Below the pieces are notes generated by a model. That model was not told where the DNA came from and made no database searches. It saw nothing but the letters and a program-made list of their open reading frames with translations. The position numbers and the translations under genes are program-made. A DNA stretch of 64,000 nt from Bradyrhizobium sp. CSA207 (lineage in GTDB: Bacteria; Pseudomonadota; Alphaproteobacteria; Rhizobiales; Xanthobacteraceae), in contig NZ_JAACFT010000002.1 in NCBI RefSeq assembly GCF_029051685.1, forward strand, positions 282,263 to 346,262. Direction: 5' to 3'. Shown here piece after piece: positions 63,968-64,000 of the stretch. Positions within the stretch are counted from its first letter, which is position 1; each line of letters starts with the position of its first letter.

Positions 63968-64000
63968 GTTCCCTCCCCCCTTGTGGGGGAGGGGCAGGGA
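63968..64000. repeat. Interspersed hairpin repeat, cut by the window edge
   Basis: CCCTCCCCCCTTGTGGGGGAGGG starts the same kind of element as at 38361 and 45470; only its left hairpin lies within the window. Confidence 0.65.

Overview
This is a 64 kb chromosomal stretch of high-GC DNA. It most resembles an alphaproteobacterium of the Bradyrhizobium/Rhodopseudomonas group. The evidence is gene content (a coxMNOP-like oxidase, a cou/tar-like phenylpropanoid locus, many Liv-type ABC systems, WYL regulators), frequent short palindromic interspersed repeats, and AGGAG-type ribosome sites with occasional GTG/TTG starts. I see no rRNA, tRNA, CRISPR array, transposase or phage structural genes.

Layout. 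1-3.4 kb: the end of a heme-copper terminal oxidase operon (subunit I cut by the window edge, two subunit III-like genes, subunit IV). 3.7-5.9 kb: a divergent ArsR/SDR pair around a perfect palindrome, then a HigB/HigA-type toxin-antitoxin operon whose promoter is overlapped by an inverted repeat. 6-15.4 kb: a staphylococcal-nuclease-like protein, a pair of tandemly duplicated unknown genes (one truncated at its 5' end), a 1017-residue zinc ribbon/class III cyclase/ATPase protein, OpgC, a DUF2059 protein and an acyl-CoA synthetase. 15.4-31.6 kb: a frameshifted MFS gene, a metallo-beta-lactamase-fold protein, an alpha/beta hydrolase, a desaturase, two modules of a WYL regulator facing a glutathione S-transferase (one transferase is frameshifted), a cyclic-nucleotide-gated K+ channel, a membrane cNMP-binding protein, an orphan IorB-type C-terminal domain and a TAXI protein.

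31.8-49.9 kb is the most coherent functional block. It looks like a phenylpropanoid (coumarate/ferulate) uptake and degradation region: a CouP-like binding protein, thioesterase, SDR dehydrogenase, hydroxycinnamoyl-CoA synthetase and crotonase, a TRAP transporter (TarPQM-like), pobA, and a Liv-type ABC permease/ATPase set containing a permease-ATPase fusion with a divergent CouR-like MarR gene. Imported hydroxycinnamates would be activated to CoA thioesters and side-chain-shortened to 4-hydroxybenzoate-type acids, then hydroxylated by PobA. No aldehyde dehydrogenase is present, while a dehydrogenase and a thioesterase are, so a beta-oxidation-like route is favoured.

50.1-64 kb: glycerate 2-kinase; four tandem paralogous Liv-type substrate-binding proteins, three of them with their own terminator, feeding one permease/ATPase set (LivM, LivH, LivF, LivG); an IclR regulator facing a bifunctional FadJ/FadB-type beta-oxidation enzyme across a perfect 19-bp palindrome. 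Two genes (MFS, GST) each carry one single-base frameshift, so either real decay or sequence error is possible. Intergenic spaces hold several families of palindromic repeats, including one nested composite element.
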